DNA from: Sesamum alatum
Taxonomy: Eukaryota > Streptophyta > Magnoliopsida > Lamiales > Pedaliaceae
NCBI GenBank assembly: GCA_034509735.1
Contig: JACGWO010000002.1
Coordinates: 41,099,855-41,163,854, forward strand
Length of the DNA stretch: 64,000 nucleotides
Direction: 5' to 3'
The notes beneath the pieces are model-generated. The model was not told where the DNA came from. It did not search any database and was given only the letters and a program-made list of their open reading frames with translations. Position 1 is the stretch's first letter. Every line of letters starts with the position of its first letter. The position numbers and the translations under genes were made by a program. Below, piece after piece: positions 63,971 through 64,000 of this stretch.

Positions 63971-64000
63971 CAAATAGATGGTGGCATTAAAGCAAGACTT

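Overview
The window is nuclear DNA from a flowering plant. The support is GT-AG introns, AT-rich intergenic DNA, intron-less nuclear-type tRNA genes, plant-specific families (ALMT, CDPK, dirigent, reticulon-like B) and plant transposon types (CACTA, hAT, MULE, solo LTR, SINE). A eudicot, perhaps Lamiales-like, is my guess from memory of family relatives and is low confidence. I see no bacterial-type operon, CRISPR array or virus.

Layout: (1) 1-16 kb is accessory and repeat-rich. It holds two tandem minus-strand copies of a secreted GH5 hydrolase with a C-terminal ricin-B-like lectin domain (about 2.2-4.1 and 10.3-13.7 kb), separated by nested LTR remnants, a CACTA MITE, foldback elements and a four-unit tandem array. 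(2) 16-29 kb is gene-dense: organellar ribosomal protein bL25 (minus), a reticulon-like protein (plus), tRNA-Leu(CAA) and a plastid-type CPBP/CAAX protease-like membrane protein (minus). (3) 29-34 kb holds foldbacks, an LTR-like block and a small membrane protein of unknown function. (4) 34-47 kb is gene-dense: a calcium-dependent protein kinase (minus), tRNA-Gly(UCC), an ALMT anion channel (plus), a hAT element and a protein with about ten HGGG zinc-knuckle repeats (minus, long 5' leader). (5) 50-59 kb is gene-poor and full of inverted-repeat elements and SINE remnants. (6) 59-64 kb holds a DIR-a type dirigent gene (minus), a CACTA MITE and the first coding exon of a glutathione peroxidase (plus) that runs off the right edge.

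The genes are ordinary unlinked plant genes; I find no evidence that neighbours form one pathway. Exon boundaries were worked out by hand from splice consensus, phase and family alignment. Reading phase closes exactly in every multi-exon model except two: the first GH5 copy and the CDPK each need removal of one base in a homopolymer run. The strongest structural results are five transposon insertions with exact target-site duplications (MULE 10 bp, two CACTA 3 bp each, hAT 8 bp, solo LTR 5 bp). I did not find a convincing new biological system; the most unusual sequence items are the tandem array bracketed by foldbacks, a GC-rich island in AT-rich DNA and a long near-perfect hairpin. No transposase or reverse-transcriptase coding sequence is visible.
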